Below are positions 1 to 7,545 of a DNA stretch of 64,000 bases, piece after piece. Origin of the DNA: Nitratireductor soli (GTDB lineage: Bacteria > Pseudomonadota > Alphaproteobacteria > Rhizobiales > Rhizobiaceae); NCBI RefSeq assembly GCF_001050155.1, contig NZ_LFVY01000016.1:1-64000 (forward strand), given 5' to 3'. Numbering within the stretch: position 1 is the first letter of the stretch; each line of letters begins with the position of its first letter. The translations under genes were made by a program, and so were the position numbers. Under the pieces are notes generated by a model that was not told the origin of the DNA, made no database searches, and saw nothing but the letters and a program-made list of their open reading frames with translations.

Positions 1-1
1 G

Positions 2-43
2 CGCGGGCTCGCCGAAGGCGTGCGTGAAGGCCAGATGGCATAA
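2..43 (+). CDS. C-terminal end of an unidentified CDS, cut by the window edge
   Basis: An open frame enters from the left edge and ends with RGLAEGVREGQMA and a TAA stop at 41-43. The composition (Arg, Glu, Gly, Ala) is compatible with real alphaproteobacterial coding sequence. Thirteen residues are too few to name a family, and chance readthrough cannot be excluded. Confidence 0.25.
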   Translation, partial: RGLAEGVREGQMA

Positions 44-369
44 CGCTTTCAGCGGCGTTGTCATGGCAACTTCATTTGAGAAGACGCCGGGAGCAGACAC
101 CGCACCATGCACGACGCGATCGTCGTTCATGCGGTTCGGCCCCGCCTGCGTTCGCCGACGGCGCAGGAAGCGGCCCAGCCCCAATGATGTGGCACATGGA
201 TGAAGTCCTCATCACCGTCGTCGGCAACAAGCATGGGTGGTGGCGGGCTGCCAGCCAGGATGGACGTCTTCACGATGAGATCGTCCAGAACCGTCGCAAT
301 ACCAAGGCCGCCATCCTCAGAATCTCACCGCGAGGTTGGCCTTGAGCCGTGATCATGAGCGTCGGCGCT
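44..369. other. Intergenic stretch without a supported gene
   Basis: Several short frames cross this stretch on both strands, but none has a ribosome binding site, a recognisable domain or a plausible partner. It lies between the partial CDS at the left edge and the autotransporter scar, so it may be further decayed DNA. I see no promoter or repeat that I can support. Confidence 0.4.
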
Positions 370-516
370 TGCCGACGTGAAAGCCGCCGTGTTCTGCAGC
401 GTGCCGCCATCGAAGGTCAGTCCGTCCGATGCTGCGCCGAGATCGGCGTCGGACGAGACCGAAAGCGTGCCGCCGCTGATGCCCGTTCCGCCCTGATAGG
501 TGTCGTCGCCTTCCAG
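370..516 (-). pseudogene. Autotransporter passenger-repeat fragment (PATR type)
   Basis: On the minus strand about 49 codons read as one autotransporter-associated beta-strand repeat: GDDTYQGGTGISGGTL, then DADLGAASDGLTFDGG, then TLQNTAAFTSA. This is the Gly/Thr/Ser-rich repeat of type V secreted passenger domains. There is no start codon, signal peptide or beta-barrel domain, and the frame dissolves into unrelated sequence at both ends. The fragment begins about 15 nt after the TSUP stop codon, so the end of that operon abuts a recombination scar. It is a remnant, not a functional gene. Confidence 0.6.
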
Positions 517-530
517 AACTGGCCTGCCCC

Positions 531-1289
531 TCAGAAAAGCCGATAGAAAAACACGCAGCTCATCGCAAGTCCCGTTACTACTATTCCGGTTTGCAAAAGA
601 GATTTTGGAATTTTTCTGGATACACTGGCGCCGGCAAATCCTCCAGCGATCGCAAAGACGGCCATCAGCGCGGCGGGCGGCCAATCGATGAGATCTCCGA
701 GCGCGAAGACGACGAGAGAAGCGCATGAAAGAAAGAACGACAGGAGGTTCTTGAGCCCGTTCATCTGCGGCAAGCTGGTCATGCCCAAAAGGGCAAAGAG
801 GGCGAGAAGCACAATTCCCAGGCCACCATTGAAGTAGCCGCCATAGATGGAAACGACGAAGACCCCGAGCGAGGGCGGGATGCCACCCCCTCTCATGAGC
901 GGAACCATGCGCTCGCCGAGCGCGAAGATGGCCGTCGCGAGGAGCAGCAGGCCCGGCACGATCGCATTGAACATGCTGGCAGGTGTTATCGTCAGCAGCA
1001 AACCGCCGATAATGCCTCCCGCGATGCCCGCCGCGCAAATTCGCAGCAGCATGCCGGTGTCCAGTGTCTTTAGTTCTTTCCGGAACCCGATGGCACCGCC
1101 GACATAGCCCGGCGTAACGGCGAAGGCACTGGTGGCATTTGCGATGACGGGAGGGACTCCGGCATAGACGAGGGCGGGGAAGGTCAGAAAACTCCCCCCG
1201 CCCGCAACGGCATTGAGGACGCCGGCCGCAAATGCCGCCGCTGTGAGCAGCCCCCAATCCGCAATGGAATGGAACGACGCGGTCAGCAT
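531..1289 (-). CDS. TSUP-family anion exporter (TauE/SafE-like)
   Basis: A 252-residue polytopic membrane protein of the sulfite exporter TauE/SafE family. The N-terminus has the family hallmark: a hydrophobic helix followed by AAGVLNAVAGGGSFLTFPAL (residues about 20-40), and the Gly-rich hydrophobic pattern repeats in the second half. Members move organosulfur or small carboxylate anions across the inner membrane. The start overlaps the stop of the upstream hydrolase gene by 7 nt, so it is the last gene of a long minus-strand operon and is probably translationally coupled. The substrate is unknown; the context suggests export of a by-product, or sulfite if the compound being degraded is sulfonated. 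That last point is inference. Confidence 0.85.
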   Translation of the reverse strand: MLTASFHSIADWGLLTAAAFAAGVLNAVAGGGSFLTFPALVYAGVPPVIANATSAFAVTPGYVGGAIGFRKELKTLDTGMLLRICAAGIAGGIIGGLLLTITPASMFNAIVPGLLLLATAIFALGERMVPLMRGGGIPPSLGVFVVSIYGGYFNGGLGIVLLALFALLGMTSLPQMNGLKNLLSFFLSCASLVVFALGDLIDWPPAALMAVFAIAGGFAGASVSRKIPKSLLQTGIVVTGLAMSCVFFYRLF

Positions 1290-2347
1290 GAGATGAAGTC
1301 ACGCACCCGGCTGCGGATGAAGTCCCGGTCTGAAGGGCTGTTCACAGGATTGCCCGCCCTGTGTCCCCAGGGCGATTCCAAGGGTGCGATGCGGATGTCA
1401 TCGAGATGCGATGCCTCGGCCCTCACATCGGTTTCCCGGAAATAGAGGTCTGAACGGGCGGGAATGAGCAGGACGCGCGCCCGCACCGCGCTGATCGCCT
1501 TTGCCAGATCGCCATGGTAGCGATCATTGGCCGCGATATCGGCCGCCTGCCAAGTGGCGATGTGCGAAAGCAGATTGTCGGCATGCCTTTCGGCGAAGGC
1601 CGCTTCCCAGTACCCGTTCAGAAAGCTCTCCAGGCTGTCATAGCCCAATGACCGCCAGCATTCGTCGCGATAGAATGCCTGCGAGAGCGCCCAGCCGGCG
1701 TAAAACCGCCCGAGTGCAGGCAAGGCGCGCTCCGGCGCCCGCACGAAGCGGCCGGTCCCGGCATCGTAGGCGCTGTCCGTCTGCAGCACCGCCCTGGCGC
1801 CCCCGAGGAACACCAGATTGTGCGCCGAGGTCTTGGCCGTGGCGCAGATCGCCACGAGGCGGGCGACGTCGTCCGGAAACAGCGAAGCCATATGCCAGGC
1901 GACCTGCCCGCCCATGGACCAGCCGATCGCCACGGCGATGCGCCGCACGCCAAAGAACCGCTCGAGGACATATTTCTGCGCCAGCGCATTGTCATAAGCC
2001 GTCACGAGGGGGAATTGCCCGCCGGCCGCGAAGGCAGCGCTGTTGCTGGGCGAGGTCGAGAGGCCGTTTCCGAACAGATTGGCGATCACGACGAAGTGGC
2101 GTGCGGGATCGAACAGCGAATCCTGCCCCACCATCCACTCGAAATCACGATGGCTGGCACCGAACGAGGTCGGGATGACGACCGCATTGTCGCGGCGGGC
2201 GTTGAGGTGGCCGAATGTTTTGACGACAATGACCGCCTCGTCCAGCACCGCGCCGGACTGGAGCCCGACACGGCCGAGCGAAAGGTGGAGCGCGCCGTCC
2301 TCGCCGACGGCCGTGGCGCCAGGGTCAGAGGATTTCGCAGACATCAT
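1283..2347 (-). CDS. Alpha/beta hydrolase, homoserine O-acetyltransferase (MetX)-like
   Basis: A 354-residue alpha/beta-hydrolase fold protein. The nucleophile elbow is GWSMGGQ, with the Asp in LIPARSDLYF and the His in WGHRAGNP completing the triad. The oxyanion region reads VIPTSFGASHRDFEWMVG, as in MetX-type acyltransferases. I take the start at 2347 (tandem ATGATG) because longer in-frame reading lies inside the nitroreductase gene and has shadow-frame composition. It overlaps the nitroreductase end by 23 nt and the exporter start by 7 nt, so all three are coupled. Within a catabolic operon it more likely acts as an ester, thioester or C-C hydrolase, or an acyltransferase on a degradation intermediate, than in methionine synthesis. 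The exact reaction cannot be read from sequence. Confidence 0.8.
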   Translation of the reverse strand: MMSAKSSDPGATAVGEDGALHLSLGRVGLQSGAVLDEAVIVVKTFGHLNARRDNAVVIPTSFGASHRDFEWMVGQDSLFDPARHFVVIANLFGNGLSTSPSNSAAFAAGGQFPLVTAYDNALAQKYVLERFFGVRRIAVAIGWSMGGQVAWHMASLFPDDVARLVAICATAKTSAHNLVFLGGARAVLQTDSAYDAGTGRFVRAPERALPALGRFYAGWALSQAFYRDECWRSLGYDSLESFLNGYWEAAFAERHADNLLSHIATWQAADIAANDRYHGDLAKAISAVRARVLLIPARSDLYFRETDVRAEASHLDDIRIAPLESPWGHRAGNPVNSPSDRDFIRSRVRDFISC

Positions 2348-2951
2348 CGAAATCGAAGCGCGGGTGACGTGGAAACAGCCGCTCGGGATCGCCATGTCCG
2401 AGGCTGCAAAGGAAATTGGTGCGGATCTCGGTTCCTTGCCAGAACGCCTGGTCGACACCCTCGTGGTCGAATCCCGACAGCGGCCCGCAGTCGAGGCCGA
2501 CGGCGCGCGCCGCCAGCATGAAGAAGCCCGCCTGCAACGTTCCGTTCCGCATCGCGGCCATGCGCGCGCGCTCTGCGTTTTCCGGCCCGGCGAAGCGCTC
2601 CCGCACGGTTGGCCGATGCGGAAACAGGAACGCGAAATGCTCGTGGAACGCCAGGTCGTAACCGAGGATCGCGGTGACCGGCGCGGCCCGCACCTTGGCA
2701 AGGTTTCCCTCATCGACGAAACCGAGCAGCTTGTCCTGCGCGGGACCCGGCCTGATGAATTTCACACGCATGGGCGACGAGTTGGACGAGGTCGGCGCCC
2801 ATCGCGTCAACGCCCATATCCGACGCAGCTCCGCATCGAGCACCGGCGTGTCGAGCCAGCCGTTCTGGCTGCGCGCATCCAGGAAGATGCGCGTTACCAG
2901 GTTCTCGGCGCAGGGGCTCAACGCCCCGAACAGGCCGGTCGCGCAGCTCAT
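2325..2951 (-). CDS. Nitroreductase-family FMN oxidoreductase (RutE-like)
   Basis: A 208-residue nitroreductase-fold flavoprotein. The early RWAPTSSNSSPMRVKF matches the FMN-binding R-x-(A/S)-P-(S/T)-S-x-N element, and the later AARAVGLDCGPLSGFD matches the conserved G-L-(D/G)-x-x-x-x-x-G segment. The length and layout resemble RutE/HadB-type enzymes, which reduce malonic semialdehyde or nitro and quinone compounds with NAD(P)H. Its ATG overlaps the stop of the preceding aldolase gene by 4 nt (2948-2951), indicating translational coupling. A role reducing an aldehyde or enone produced by the upstream aldolase is plausible but is inference. Confidence 0.85.
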   Translation of the reverse strand: MSCATGLFGALSPCAENLVTRIFLDARSQNGWLDTPVLDAELRRIWALTRWAPTSSNSSPMRVKFIRPGPAQDKLLGFVDEGNLAKVRAAPVTAILGYDLAFHEHFAFLFPHRPTVRERFAGPENAERARMAAMRNGTLQAGFFMLAARAVGLDCGPLSGFDHEGVDQAFWQGTEIRTNFLCSLGHGDPERLFPRHPRFDFDDVCEIL

Positions 2952-3856
2952 GGCGCCAACGCCTCTTCCTCGGGCATGATCGCATCGACGACGGACTTCA
3001 GCCTGGCGCGTGCGTCTGCACTGAGCGGACTGATCGGCGCGCGCGTCGGGCCGGCGCTGCGCCCCGCCATCGTCATCGCCTCCTTGATGACGACCGGAAA
3101 GGAACCGAGAACCCAGGCCGCGCGCAGGGGCGCCAAAAGGTCGGAAATGCGCCGCGCTTCCACGAGGTCGCCAGCGACGGCGGTGTCGTAGAGCTTGACC
3201 AGGAGACGCGGAAAGACGTTGCAGGCCGGCGAGACCGCGCCGTGTCCGCCGGCGACGACCATGGAGAGCGTCAGCGTGTCGCGGCCCGAGAACAGCAGCG
3301 CCCGGCGATCCGTTGCCACCAGATATTCGATCGACTGCGTCATGTCGCCTGCCGAATCCTTGATGCCGACGACATTCCGCGCCGCGTCCATCACCGAGAC
3401 GAGGGTTTGCGGAGCGACGTTGACGCTGGTGCGCGGCGGGTTGTTGTAGAGCAGCACGGGAAGGCTCGTCTCCCCGGCCAGGCCGATAAAATGCGCCGCC
3501 AGCTCGGCCTGGTTCGGCTGCGCGAAATAGGGGGTGATCAGCATCGCCATGTCGATGCCGATCTTCTCAGCAGCGGCAAGCACCCGCCGTGTCTCGGTCA
3601 GGTTCGAGCGCGCGCAACCGGCCACCACAGGAACCCGCCCGTTAACCGCCTTCACGCAGCGCTCGAGCAGCGCGATGTGTTCGGCCTCATCCAGCGCGAA
3701 GAATTCGCCCTGGCTGCCCGCAACCGAAATTCCATGAACCCCGCAGGACAGATACCCCTCGACCAGCGCATCGAGCCGGTCGAGATCGAGCGCCTGGTTC
3801 GCGGTGAACGGGGTTGCCAGGGCCGGCGACATGCCGTGGAAGCGTTGCAAGTCCAT
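2948..3856 (-). CDS. DapA-family (Class I pyruvate-dependent) aldolase/lyase
   Basis: A 302-residue TIM-barrel enzyme of the dihydrodipicolinate synthase/N-acetylneuraminate lyase family. The Schiff-base lysine lies in NVVGIKDSAGD and the conserved tyrosine in VLLYNNPPRT. The N-terminal GMSPALATPF and GISVAGSQGEFFALDE correspond to the carboxylate-binding GxxGE region. Family members add pyruvate to, or release it from, aldehydes or ketoacids. Together with the FAH hydrolase, two VOC enzymes and ABC uptake genes, a catabolic aldolase such as a 2-keto-3-deoxy-acid or hydroxybenzylidenepyruvate aldolase fits better than lysine biosynthesis. The start at 3856 is preceded by GGAGACCCGAAAT, a usable ribosome binding site. 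Confidence 0.85.
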   Translation of the reverse strand: MDLQRFHGMSPALATPFTANQALDLDRLDALVEGYLSCGVHGISVAGSQGEFFALDEAEHIALLERCVKAVNGRVPVVAGCARSNLTETRRVLAAAEKIGIDMAMLITPYFAQPNQAELAAHFIGLAGETSLPVLLYNNPPRTSVNVAPQTLVSVMDAARNVVGIKDSAGDMTQSIEYLVATDRRALLFSGRDTLTLSMVVAGGHGAVSPACNVFPRLLVKLYDTAVAGDLVEARRISDLLAPLRAAWVLGSFPVVIKEAMTMAGRSAGPTRAPISPLSADARARLKSVVDAIMPEEEALAP

Positions 3857-3880
3857 ATTTCGGGTCTCCAGGTATTATGT

Positions 3881-4669
3881 CTAGTGCACGCCCATGAGCG
3901 CGCTGAGCTGGGTTACATATTGGCCGAAGCGCGGATCTTCCCGCGTTGCCTTCGGATCGCGCGGCCGCGGCAGGTCGATGCGGATGTCGCTGATCACTTG
4001 CGACGGGCGATCAGACATCACGAGCACCCGGTCCGACAGGAAGATCGCCTCCGAAATACTGTGCGTGATCAGGACGACCGTTTTCCTGATCTTCTGCCAA
4101 AGCCGGAGCAGCTCGACGTTGAGCTGGTCGCGCGTCAGCGCGTCGAGGGCGCCGAAGGGTTCGTCGAGCAGCAGCACCTTCGGCTGCGCGATCAGTGTCT
4201 GGCCGAGCGCGGCCCGTTGTTTCATGCCGCCGGAGATCTGGTGCGGATACTTGTCGCGGAACCCTTCCAGTTTGAGAACCGGCAGGATCTCGTCGACCCG
4301 GCGCGCTATCTCAGCGCGCGCGACGCCGCGGATCTCGCAATTGAGCCTGATGTTCTTTTCGACCGTCAGCCAGGGCAGCATGTTGTGGGTCTGGAAAACG
4401 ACGCCCACCTGGTCGCTGTGCCCGTTGTACGGCTGACCGAGCAGTCGGAGCTCGGCGCCTGCGTCGGGTTCGACAAGGCCGGCAATGATCCTGAGGATCG
4501 TGCTCTTGCCGCAACCGCTCGGCCCGAGGATCGAGACGAACTCCGCCTCGCCGATGGTGCAGTTGACGTCATCGAGAACCTTCAGTGCCCCGAACGTCTT
4601 CGACAGGCCGCGTATGCTGATGGCCCCGGCGGATGCTTGCGCATCCGCCGGATCGGTTTGGCTCGTCAC
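3881..4669 (-). CDS. ABC transporter ATP-binding protein, NitT/TauT family
   Basis: A 262-residue ATPase. Walker A is GPSGCGKST, the signature is ISGGMKQR, Walker B is VLLLDEPFGALD and the switch His is in LITHSISEA. The Q-loop region VGVVFQTHNMLPWLTVEKN is typical of the SsuB/TauB/NrtD group, which powers uptake of sulfonates, nitrate, thiamine precursors and aromatic acids. The start is a GTG at 4669 overlapping the stop of the upstream VOC gene (GTGA). Its permease (5132-5884) and binding protein (6512-7507) are in the same operon but are separated from it by VOC genes. The linker after the signature (AALGQTLIAQP) departs from the usual IARAL form. Confidence 0.9.
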   Translation of the reverse strand: MTSQTDPADAQASAGAISIRGLSKTFGALKVLDDVNCTIGEAEFVSILGPSGCGKSTILRIIAGLVEPDAGAELRLLGQPYNGHSDQVGVVFQTHNMLPWLTVEKNIRLNCEIRGVARAEIARRVDEILPVLKLEGFRDKYPHQISGGMKQRAALGQTLIAQPKVLLLDEPFGALDALTRDQLNVELLRLWQKIRKTVVLITHSISEAIFLSDRVLVMSDRPSQVISDIRIDLPRPRDPKATREDPRFGQYVTQLSALMGVH

Positions 4670-5061
4670 TTCGATGCTCCAACCCAGCCATTGTGCGAGA
4701 CGTCGAAGATGATCCCGTTCGGGTCGCGGAACTTCATTTCGTAGTAGAGCGAATCCTTGGAGAGCGGCAGCTCCTTGAAGAAGGTGCCGCCATTCTTCTT
4801 GATCAGGTCGCTCTGCTCATCGAGGTCTTCCACCCAGAAGCCGATGTGGTTGATCGCAATGTCATCCTTGCTGCGGCCGGCCCATTCGTCGGCCTTGTAT
4901 TCGAGGAGCGCCAGCGTGACCGTGCCGTCGGATACATAGGTGCCGGCAGCGAGCGGCGAATCGGTCTGGCCGACGATCTCCATGCCGAGCGCGTCCACAT
5001 AGAATTGTGCCGCGTTGGCGTGGTCCTTAACTTGGATGGCGACGTGACGTAGCTTTGCCAT
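4666..5061 (-). CDS. VOC-family metalloenzyme (glyoxalase/extradiol fold), copy 1
   Basis: A 131-residue single vicinal-oxygen-chelate domain. The first strand LRHVAIQVKDH carries the first metal His and AINHIGFWVEDL the second. The usual C-terminal Glu position is occupied within DPNGIIFDVSHNG, where Asp may substitute. The start at 5061 is fixed by an AAAGGAGAACCTCA ribosome site directly upstream; a longer in-frame start at 5094 lacks one. Family members are isomerases, extradiol dioxygenases or lyases. Placement between the ATPase and permease genes of the same transporter is unusual and ties it to metabolism of the imported compound. Confidence 0.85.
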   Translation of the reverse strand: MAKLRHVAIQVKDHANAAQFYVDALGMEIVGQTDSPLAAGTYVSDGTVTLALLEYKADEWAGRSKDDIAINHIGFWVEDLDEQSDLIKKNGGTFFKELPLSKDSLYYEMKFRDPNGIIFDVSHNGWVGASK

Positions 5062-5131
5062 TGAGGTTCTCCTTTGGCTTCGTGTGAATGTCATGACTGT
5101 TTCGGTCGGAGGCGCGATCTGGGGTCAGGCC

Positions 5132-5884
5132 CTAGATGCCGCGCCACCAGACCCTGCGTCCCAAGAGCTCGACCACCAGGTAAAGGAGCGTCGAGAGGAT
5201 CGAGATGACCACCAGAGCGGCGAACAGCAGGTCTGAACGCGCCGAGGCATTGGCCGAGAGGATGACGTAGCCGAGCCCGCCTTCCGCGCCGACGAACTCC
5301 CCGACGATGGCGCCGATCACCGCGAGCGGCATGGCGGTCTTGCAGGCATCGACGATCGAGGGCAGCGCCGCCGGCATCTGCAGCCGCCAGAACCGTGTCC
5401 AGCGCGACGCCCCGATGGCGTCGAAATGCTCGCGCAGGTGCGACGGTACGCTTTCCAGTCCGCCAAGCATGCCGATGACCACAGGGAAGAAGGCGAAGAG
5501 AAACGCCATCAGCACCTTGGAGGTCAGGCCGTAGCCGAACCAGATCACCATCAGCGGCGCGAGCGCCACCTTCGGCAGGCCCTGGAACAGGATGATCAGC
5601 GGGTAGACGGTGCGGCGCGCGAGCGGCACCGCATGGATCGCCAGACCGAGCGCGAGACCGCCCGCGACCGCCCAGAGATAGCCGACCACGACTTCGTTCA
5701 GCGTAACGATGCTGTGGCGGTAGAGTTCGCCCGCATTGTTCCACAACGCCGCCAGCACCGACGACAGCGGGGGCAGCAGGTAGGGCCGTATGCCGAACCA
5801 GTCCGACGCCATCTCCCAGCAGAGCGCGATGAGGCCGAAGAAAACGATCTCCGGAAGCCGCAGCCTTGAAAACAATCCGCTCAT
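5132..5884 (-). CDS. ABC transporter permease, NitT/TauT family
   Basis: A 250-residue inner-membrane permease with about six hydrophobic segments. The cytoplasmic coupling EAA motif reads EHFDAIGASRWTRFWRLQMP, where the ATPase docks. The start at 5884 (MSGLFSRLRLPEI) has GGTGGAGA upstream, and the longer frame to 6001 enters the neighbouring VOC gene, so I reject it. It is the only permease gene in this operon, implying a homodimeric channel working with the ATPase at 3881-4669 and the binding protein at 6512-7507. Confidence 0.9.
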   Translation of the reverse strand: MSGLFSRLRLPEIVFFGLIALCWEMASDWFGIRPYLLPPLSSVLAALWNNAGELYRHSIVTLNEVVVGYLWAVAGGLALGLAIHAVPLARRTVYPLIILFQGLPKVALAPLMVIWFGYGLTSKVLMAFLFAFFPVVIGMLGGLESVPSHLREHFDAIGASRWTRFWRLQMPAALPSIVDACKTAMPLAVIGAIVGEFVGAEGGLGYVILSANASARSDLLFAALVVISILSTLLYLVVELLGRRVWWRGI

Positions 5885-5912
5885 GCGAAGATCTCCACCG
5901 AACCGCCCCGCA

Positions 5913-6440
5913 TCAGTTCTCGCCCCAGCCCTTCGGCGGCTCGACCAGGAACTTCTCGAACTTCCACTGATCGAAAGCGGTGACGTCATCCTTCCAGACA
6001 CTCGGATTGTATGGGTTCGTTTCGGTCACCTGGACCATGTCGGCGTAGAACTCGACATTGTTGTTGTCGGGATCCTTGAAGACGAGAAACAGGTTCTCGC
6101 CCGGACCGTGCTTGCCGATGCCGCGCTCGATCTTGATGCCCATTGACTGGATGTGGCGGGCCGCCGCCTCGATCTCTTCAAGCGAACCCAGTTCGTAGGC
6201 GAAATGCTCGAGGCCCGGCCGGTTGACACTGTAGAGGTCTTCACGGTTCTCGGCGTCGGGCGGAATCTGCACCAATGCGAGATCGTGGTGGTCGGCGCCG
6301 CAGCGCAGGAAAACCAGCTTGTCCTCGATCCAGTCCGAGAGCGTGAGGCCGACGACCTCCGTGTAGAATTCGAAGGACTTGCGGATGTCGCGCACGTGCA
6401 GCACGAGGTGTCCCATCTTGCGGGGCTGCGGTTTTGCCAT
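5913..6440 (-). CDS. VOC-family protein resembling a type I extradiol dioxygenase domain, copy 2
   Basis: A 175-residue vicinal-oxygen-chelate protein. The sequence offers the full 2-His-1-carboxylate set: His in MGHLVLHVRD, His in GLEHFAYELGS and Glu in NNNVEFYADM. That pattern, and DPDNNNVEFY in particular, is typical of Fe(II)/Mn(II) extradiol ring-cleavage dioxygenases, although a single short domain could also be an isomerase. It sits between the substrate-binding protein and permease genes of one transporter and upstream of the second VOC gene. With the GST and FAH-type hydrolase at the head of the operon, a ring-cleavage sequence of the gentisate or catechol type is a reasonable inference. 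Confidence 0.85.
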   Translation of the reverse strand: MAKPQPRKMGHLVLHVRDIRKSFEFYTEVVGLTLSDWIEDKLVFLRCGADHHDLALVQIPPDAENREDLYSVNRPGLEHFAYELGSLEEIEAAARHIQSMGIKIERGIGKHGPGENLFLVFKDPDNNNVEFYADMVQVTETNPYNPSVWKDDVTAFDQWKFEKFLVEPPKGWGEN

Positions 6441-6511
6441 GTCAATCTCCCTGGCTGGCTCCCTGGCTTGAAAGCTGCCGGCCCGCCGCGAAGGGCGGAC
6501 CGGCCCCTACC

Positions 6512-7507
6512 TTACTTGGCCAATGCGTTGGTGAAGAGTTGATCCGGCTTGACGGCTTCCGGCTTCAGGTCGAAGGCCTTTACCATCAGATCGTGGGTCG
6601 CGCCGATGCGATCGGCATCGAACGTCGTCTCGATCGTGCCGGAAGGAGAAAGCAGCGAGGCAAGCTCCTTGATCTGCTGCAGCGTGATCTCGCGGTCCAG
6701 GCTCGGATAGGCGGCAACCAGGATGTCGGCTGCCGCATCCGGTTCCGCCATGGCGAATTCGTAGCCGCGATAGGAGGCTTCGAGGAAGGCGCTCAGGGCT
6801 TCCGGCTTCTCGGCGATGGACGCCTCGGTGGCGACGAAGCCGCTGCCATAGGCATCGAGGCCGTGGTCGGAATATTCGATCCAGCCGACTTCCTTGCCGG
6901 CGTCGCGGGCGATCTTCTGCAAGACGGCGCGGTTTGAGGCGCGCCAGCATTCGGCCAGATCGATCCTGCCCTCGAGGAGCGAGGCGTCGACGACGGCCGG
7001 CTCAAGGCGCAGGAGCGAGATCGCGTCGCGCTCGCGTCCGTTCATTTCGAGCCAGGCGGGCAGGATGTTGTGGACCGGAGACGCAGCCCCGCCTCCCATC
7101 TTGAGACCGATGATGCCGTCGATGTCCCGCTGGTCGCCGCTTTCCTTCTTCACGTAGCAGACACCGGCCGGCCAGACCCCGTTGATGACGCCGATCATGC
7201 GCAGGCTGCCGCCGTTCTGGCGGTTGAGCGCAACGTTGATCGGATCGACATAGCCGATCGTGAACATCCCCTGATCGACCTCGTTGGCCGTACGCGAGCC
7301 GCCGTAGCCGCGCGACAGGGTGACGTCCAGCCCGGCTTCGTCGAACCAGCCCTTCGCTTCCGCGATGATCGGTCCGGCGACGCTGCCCTGCGGCAGCCAG
7401 GCCATGTTGAAGCTGATCTCCTCGGCAGCGCCCGCCGGGCCGGCGACAAAGGCCGCCAGGGCGGCGGCAGCCACTACGATGCGTGGCCTGCGTCCTCGAT
7501 TATGCAT
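6512..7507 (-). CDS. ABC transporter substrate-binding protein, NitT/TauT (NMT1/THI5-like)
   Basis: A 331-residue periplasmic binding protein. The N-terminus has basic residues (MHNRGRRPR), a hydrophobic core and a Sec cleavage site near GPAGAAEE, followed by a mature start ISFNMAWLPQGSVAG and IIAEAKGWFDEAGLDVTL, the classic opening of the NMT1/SsuA-like fold. The start at 7507 has GGGAGGAACGAGC immediately upstream. It delivers the operon's substrate to the permease at 5132-5884. The ligand is unknown, but the surrounding VOC, GST and FAH genes argue for an aromatic or related organic acid rather than nitrate or taurine. Confidence 0.9.
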   Translation of the reverse strand: MHNRGRRPRIVVAAAALAAFVAGPAGAAEEISFNMAWLPQGSVAGPIIAEAKGWFDEAGLDVTLSRGYGGSRTANEVDQGMFTIGYVDPINVALNRQNGGSLRMIGVINGVWPAGVCYVKKESGDQRDIDGIIGLKMGGGAASPVHNILPAWLEMNGRERDAISLLRLEPAVVDASLLEGRIDLAECWRASNRAVLQKIARDAGKEVGWIEYSDHGLDAYGSGFVATEASIAEKPEALSAFLEASYRGYEFAMAEPDAAADILVAAYPSLDREITLQQIKELASLLSPSGTIETTFDADRIGATHDLMVKAFDLKPEAVKPDQLFTNALAK

Positions 7508-7545
7508 GCTCGTTCCTCCCTTGATTTTCGACGTCCCAGGCCCGG

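Noticed and set aside
2348-2713. N-terminal 122-codon extension of the MetX-like hydrolase
   Set aside because: This part overlaps the nitroreductase gene out of frame and is Arg/Ser-rich; the hydrolase match starts after 2347.
3242-4744. A 500-residue plus-strand open frame opposite the aldolase and ATPase genes
   Set aside because: Its Arg/His-rich sequence is typical of the antisense frame of GC-rich genes, and the minus strand encodes two clear family proteins here.
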